Positions 62,984 through 64,000 of a stretch of DNA of 64,000 nucleotides are shown here, one piece after another (position 1 is the stretch's first letter; each line of letters starts with the position of its first letter). The position numbers and the translations under genes are program-made. The stretch spans positions 34,729,498 to 34,793,497 of the forward strand of contig NW_019211460.1 of NCBI RefSeq assembly GCF_002443255.2. Direction: 5' to 3'. The stretch is from Varroa destructor. Taxonomy: Eukaryota > Arthropoda > Arachnida > Mesostigmata > Varroidae. Below the pieces are notes generated by a model. That model was not told where the DNA came from and ran no database searches. It was given only the letters and a program-made list of their open reading frames with translations.

Positions 62984-64000
62984 TGAAAGCAGGCCGAAAT
63001 CGCTGACGTTTTATAAAGGTGGGCATACCAGCCGTTCACGTAGACAAAAATGTTTCGGCTGTAATAACGTAGCGGTTGCAAACCTGGATGAAGAGCGGCA
63101 AGTGGAAGCGTACATTCGCACAGACCAGTGGTCGCGGAGTTGATTATGGAACCCTACGGCACATTACCATATATAGCAACATACATTTGTGTCTATTAAG
63201 TATCTGCGGTATGGTGATTTCGCTTTTACGTTATAATACGTTTTAAGTCTCTATTTTCTCCTGAATACGATTTTAGCTACGTGGTGAATGTGATCCACAT
63301 CCGCATAATGTATCTACGTGTTTTTAAATCCACATATATAAATGCCTCTGCTTATTGACCAATTTAATTTTGTATCAGCGAGTCAACACTGATGCAAACA
63401 GTAATGATGCTACTGCTTTGAGTCGTATCGAGTTGAGTTCTATAAAATAGAGAAATCATATTTTTCGTATAAAACGAAACACTATTCATCATCCGCATCA
63501 TTCGCGACACACAGATTCATATAAACAAAACGTGGGAATAAGACCGAAAAATGGTATAAGATAAACATTCTATTGTTCTGAGACGACTGAAAAGCGAATA
63601 AGCCGAATAGCGTGTGGGCTGCGATAGACTCGGTATTTATCAGACCACTCATCTTGGTTTCTCTTATTGAGTGGTTACCCATGTAAGCAAAAGAAGCTGC
63701 TACTAGATGCTACACAAAAACTAGCTCGGTTAACCGTTTCCAGGTATCGTTAGGTCACGATTCAACTTTTAGTATAAAAATTAAAAATAACTGGGGTGTC
63801 GTCTTTGGTGTAAAAGAAGGAGATTTGCAGCTAGAAATGAGCGTACGGTTAATTTTCTAATCAAATATGTTGATACTTGTGGTTAAGACAACTAGTTCGT
63901 CGATGCTTTTTGTCCTCATAGTAGCATTAGCTTTTTACACTCAATTCTCTTTTCGTCGCATATGGCTAAGCTTGCCCATATGCGACTACGGTTAAGCGAC
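62984..64000. other. Upstream flank of the right gene, no gene seen
   Basis: Mirror of 47290-48306. It contains the short inverted repeat at 63955-63986 and no supported exon. Confidence 0.5.

Larger units (their letters stand above)
56577..64000 (-). repeat. Right arm of the 7.4-kb palindrome
   Basis: Exact inverted copy of 47290-54713. It is truncated by the end of the window, so the full arm may be longer. The arm continues inward without interruption into the single-copy spacer, unlike the left arm, which stops at the gap. Confidence 0.95.

Overview
The window is eukaryotic nuclear DNA: split genes with GT-AG introns, AATAAA signals, AT-rich intergenic sequence and retroelement debris. 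The gene content (a TREX-2 scaffold with an N-terminal RRM-like region, prefoldin subunit 5, a long coiled-coil scaffold, and a secreted Tyr/Pro-repeat protein) fits an arthropod. I would guess a chelicerate such as a mite, but nothing here proves the clade. All gene models were built by hand by matching splice sites and reading phase. Each of the four complete models closes to a whole number of codons.

Left third (1-21 kb). The window opens with the last exon of an unidentified + strand gene (132-269). A decayed reverse-transcriptase fragment (1294-1626, - strand) and a perfect 20-bp hairpin (1857-1900) follow. Prefoldin subunit 5 lies on the - strand in four exons (5314 down to 4026). A dead short-chain dehydrogenase/reductase copy lies at 7968-8525. 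The GANP/MCM3AP/Xmas-2 mRNA-export scaffold runs on the + strand in five exons (9595-16157), the last intron apparently using a GC donor. 16.2-21.4 kb shows no convincing gene.

Middle (21-43.4 kb). One 19-exon gene on the + strand (21866-43247, 1672 codons plus stop) encodes a nearly continuous coiled-coil protein. It has an N-terminal Cys-x-x-Cys motif, a basic Ser-rich tail and a C-terminal ETQV that looks like a class I PDZ ligand. Its two large 5' introns hold further retroelement or pseudogene debris. A near-identical sequence of about 35 nt sits upstream of this gene and of the GANP gene and may be a shared core-promoter element or a small dispersed repeat.

Right third (43.4-64 kb). 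This is the most unusual part. A 7,424-bp block (47290-54713) recurs as a reverse-complement copy at 56577-64000. Every mirrored landmark falls at exactly 111290 minus its partner, with no indel, so the arms form a palindrome that runs off the window end. The arms are separated by a 25-N assembly gap (54714-54738) and 1,838 bp of single-copy sequence. Each arm carries a gene with a TATA box and a signal peptide. Its product has three successive cysteine-containing modules that resemble NTR/TIMP-type domains, then a Gly/Gln/Tyr-rich linker, then about 550 residues of PSYQPP-type repeats. The right copy (62926 down to 56440) is complete; the left copy is cut by the gap inside its last exon. Perfect identity, the gap, and an orphan terminal exon just inside it make an assembly artefact a serious alternative to a very recent inverted duplication. 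I do not recognise the gene family as a described system, so it is the main candidate for follow-up.
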